A DNA stretch of 16,262 bases. It comes from Syntrophales bacterium (GTDB lineage Bacteria; Desulfobacterota; Syntrophia; Syntrophales; UBA5619). The notes under the pieces were generated by a model that searched no databases, was not told the origin of the DNA, and was given only the letters and a program-made list of their open reading frames with translations. Positions 14,596 through 16,262 of the stretch are shown piece after piece. Position 1 is the stretch's first letter, and the number at the start of each line of letters is the position of its first letter. Both the position numbers and the translations under genes were made by a program. The stretch spans positions 1 through 16,262 of the forward strand of contig JAQTRB010000012.1 of the NCBI GenBank assembly GCA_028712015.1. The letters run 5' to 3'.

Positions 14596-15633
14596 ATGCC
14601 CATCATCGATCTGCGCAGCGATACGGTAACCCTGCCCACCCCCGCCATGCGCGAGGCCATTTTCCATGCCGATCTCGGCGATGACGTCTTCGCCGAGGAC
14701 CTGACGGTCAACAGCCTTGAGGCGATGGCCGCCGAGCGGCTGGGCATGGAAGCGGCGCTTCTCGTCGTCAGCGGCACGATGGGGAACATCACCTGCGTTC
14801 TCGCCCACTGCGCGCGCGGCGAAGAGGTGATCCTCGGTGACAGCTCGCACATCTTCCTCAACGAAGCGGGCGGAATGTCCGCGCTGGGCGGCGTTTTTCC
14901 CCACACCATCCCCAACCTGCCGGACGGAACGATGCGCCTGGAGGATATCGCAGCCGCCGTCCGCGGCGAGAACATCCATTTTCCGCATACCCGCCTGGTC
15001 TGTCTGGAAAACACCCACAACCGCTGCTACGGCGCCGCCCTGACACCCGAATACACCGCCGCCGTCGTTTTCCTCGCCAAGAAACGGGGGATCTCCGTCC
15101 ACCTCGACGGCGCCCGGATCTTCAACGCCGCCGTCGCCCTCGGCAAGGACGCCCGGGAACTGACCCGCGGTGTCGATTCGGTGAATGTCTGTCTTTCGAA
15201 AGGTCTCTCCGCACCGGTCGGCTCCGTGATCTGCGGAAGCAAAGAATTCATCGGACGGGCCCGCCGGATCCGAAAGATGCTCGGCGGCGGAATGCGCCAA
15301 GCCGGTATTATCGCGGCCGCCGGAATCGTCGCACTGGAGAACATGGTCGATCGCCTCGCGGAAGACCACAAGAACGCCCGCCGCCTGGCGGAGGGAATCT
15401 CCGGGATTCCGGGTCTTTCCACCGAGCCCGACCGCGTCCGGACAAACATTCTCTACATCGATCTCACGGATCGCCGATTCTCGGACGAAGAATTCATGAC
15501 GCGTCTCGAAAAACAGGGAGTTCGGCTATCCCACCCCGGACCATCCCGTTTTCGGATGCTCACCCACCAGGGAATCGGCGTACAGCAAATCGATGCGGCA
15601 ATCGCAGCGCTCCGCGCGGTGATGCAGGCTTGA
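14596..15633 (+). CDS. ltaE: Low-specificity L-threonine aldolase (PLP-dependent)
   Basis: 345 residues from ATG at 14596, chosen because AGGAGG (14584-14589) lies 6 bases upstream and because the N-terminus IDLRSDTVTLPTPAMREA is the family signature; an in-frame upstream ATG at 14491 would add 35 unrelated residues. It cleaves L-threonine or allo-threonine to glycine and acetaldehyde in the cytoplasm. Key features: GDDVFAEDLTVNSLE (28-42), SGTMGN (59-64), the ENTHNRCYG segment (138-146), HLDGARIFNAA (169-179) and the PLP Lys202 in CLSKGLSAPVGSV, followed by the KMLGGGMRQAG motif. All expected catalytic elements are present and the length is normal. Together with thrC it places threonine synthesis and breakdown in one window, but 8 kb apart. 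Confidence 0.95.
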   Translation: MPIIDLRSDTVTLPTPAMREAIFHADLGDDVFAEDLTVNSLEAMAAERLGMEAALLVVSGTMGNITCVLAHCARGEEVILGDSSHIFLNEAGGMSALGGVFPHTIPNLPDGTMRLEDIAAAVRGENIHFPHTRLVCLENTHNRCYGAALTPEYTAAVVFLAKKRGISVHLDGARIFNAAVALGKDARELTRGVDSVNVCLSKGLSAPVGSVICGSKEFIGRARRIRKMLGGGMRQAGIIAAAGIVALENMVDRLAEDHKNARRLAEGISGIPGLSTEPDRVRTNILYIDLTDRRFSDEEFMTRLEKQGVRLSHPGPSRFRMLTHQGIGVQQIDAAIAALRAVMQA

Positions 15634-15939
15634 TCCGCCGAGCGCGGGCGGCGGTCGAACTGATGGCTCGATAGCTCCCCACCGGAGCAATCGAGGAAAG
15701 AAGACACAGGACGACCGTCGTTTAGAGGAAGGAACCATCATCTATCCAACGAAAGACGGCAACGACCGGAAGGTCTTTGAAATTGAAGGGCAGTTGTTCC
15801 ATTCGCGAAGGGTTCCGCCCCGTTTCAAGTGATAATCAACGCCAGCATTATCTTGACTTTTTTTCGTTTCACCGGTTATCGTTTAATTGTACGGAGTGTT
15901 TCTATCTGGTAACTCATTGACCGTTGTATAGAGTCTAAA
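15634..15939. other. Intergenic region between the aldolase and the cytochrome (306 bp)
   Basis: A GC hairpin CCGCC-GAGCGCG-GGCGG (15635-15651) directly after the aldolase stop might end its transcript but lacks a T run. One frame stays open for about 70 codons to a TGA near 15832 and ends EGTIIYPTKDGNDRKVFEIE and beyond, but has no ATG, GTG or TTG in a starting position; it may be a remnant or chance. Past 15840 the DNA turns AT-rich and holds the candidate promoter of the cytochrome. Confidence 0.5.
15853..15882 (+). promoter_or_regulatory. Candidate promoter for the cytochrome gene
   Basis: TTGACT (15853-15858), an 18 bp spacer, TATCGT (15877-15882) in an AT-rich stretch, about 58 bp before the ATG at 15940. 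The -35 matches 5 of 6 bases, the -10 four. I did not find a clear FNR-type TTGAT-N4-ATCAA site. Confidence 0.35.
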
Positions 15940-16262
15940 ATGAGCCGGAAAGACATCATCAGCCTCCCCCCGACGAAACTCCTTTCAGCCGGCGTCATCC
16001 TCGGCGTCATCCTCGTGGCAATCATGGTCGGCGGATATCATGCTTCGGGCAGTCCCCTGGTTTGCGGCGCGTGCCACGGCATGGACCACGTCTACAGCCG
16101 CTGGCAAATCTCCAACCACAAACAGTTTGCCTGCATCGAGTGTCATCTGACGGATACAAACATTGCAGGGAAACTGGTCTACAAGGCCAAGGCCGGTCTC
16201 AACGACCTCTACCATGAGACACTGAAGATTTATCCTGCCGCCATTTCCCTGTCGGACGAAGG
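15940..16262 (+). CDS. nrfH: NapC/NirT-family membrane cytochrome c, NrfH-like (partial)
   Basis: The first 107 codons run off the right edge. Residues 14-32 form a single N-terminal membrane helix (LLSAGVILGVILVAIMVGG); the rest faces the periplasm. Two c-type haem sites are visible: CGACHGM (Cys42, Cys45, His46, Met48) and CIECH (Cys65, Cys68, His69). CxxCHxM at the first haem is the signature of NrfH, the small quinol dehydrogenase that passes electrons to nitrite reductase NrfA, so this assignment is favoured over NapC. The YHASGSPLVCGACH and NHKQFACIECH context is typical, as is the later KAKAGLNDLYHE segment. NrfH has four haems; the other two and a following nrfA should lie beyond the window. 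The ATG at 15940 lacks a strong Shine-Dalgarno. Upstream is an AT-rich promoter-like region. Confidence 0.85.
   Translation, partial: MSRKDIISLPPTKLLSAGVILGVILVAIMVGGYHASGSPLVCGACHGMDHVYSRWQISNHKQFACIECHLTDTNIAGKLVYKAKAGLNDLYHETLKIYPAAISLSDE

Noticed and set aside
5308..15633. thrC and threonine aldolase as one threonine-glycine pathway unit
   Set aside because: They are about 8 kb apart with unrelated genes on both strands between them and no shared control sequence.

Overview
The window looks like chromosomal DNA of a GC-rich anaerobic or facultative bacterium, most plausibly a deltaproteobacterium in the broad sense (Desulfobacterota, for example Syntrophales-like). This is inferred from a selenocysteine-containing SelD, an NrfH-type membrane cytochrome with a CxxCHxM first haem site, an iron-sulfur flavoprotein-like oxidoreductase, a DUF748 (AsmA-like) giant, and a small Cys-rich sigma-70 region 4 protein. 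None of these fixes the genus. I see no rRNA, tRNA, CRISPR array, insertion sequence or phage block.

Layout. Positions 1-2499 read leftward: a tandem flavodoxin-fold/Fe-S oxidoreductase (2499-1120), a SGNH esterase lipoprotein (1090-461) 29 bp behind it and probably in the same operon, then, after a 186 bp gap, the start of a Fur-family regulator that leaves the window at base 1. An MFS exporter (2701-3927) diverges from the oxidoreductase and converges on selD (4995-3943). selD is a selenoprotein: its true N-terminus lies upstream of an in-frame UGA (4944-4942) followed by a hairpin that fits the bacterial SECIS pattern, so ordinary ORF calling loses its first 45 residues, including the catalytic Sec and Lys. 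Threonine synthase (5308-6699) diverges from selD and converges, 5 bp apart, on a family 5 solute-binding lipoprotein (8345-6705). A DUF748/OmpA-like envelope protein of 1248 residues (8574-12320) diverges from the binding protein and is preceded by a 26-codon ORF whose stop overlaps its start.

From about 12330 to 13125 the DNA is visibly less GC-rich and gene-poor. It holds a stand-alone sigma-70 region 4.2-like protein with five cysteines, plus short open frames that I do not recognise. A second MFS transporter (13126-14403) and low-specificity L-threonine aldolase (14596-15633) follow. After a 306 bp stretch without a convincing gene, the window ends inside an NrfH/NapC-type cytochrome c (15940 onward).

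Functionally this is mostly a mosaic of housekeeping genes rather than one system. ThrC makes threonine and the aldolase splits it to glycine and acetaldehyde, but they are far apart and show no sign of co-regulation. SelD supplies selenophosphate for selenoproteins, including itself. The parts most worth a second look are the recoded selD, the small Cys-rich sigma-4 protein in its low-GC pocket, the tandem flavodoxin protein, and the coupled small ORF before the DUF748 gene. I found no convincing new multi-gene system.
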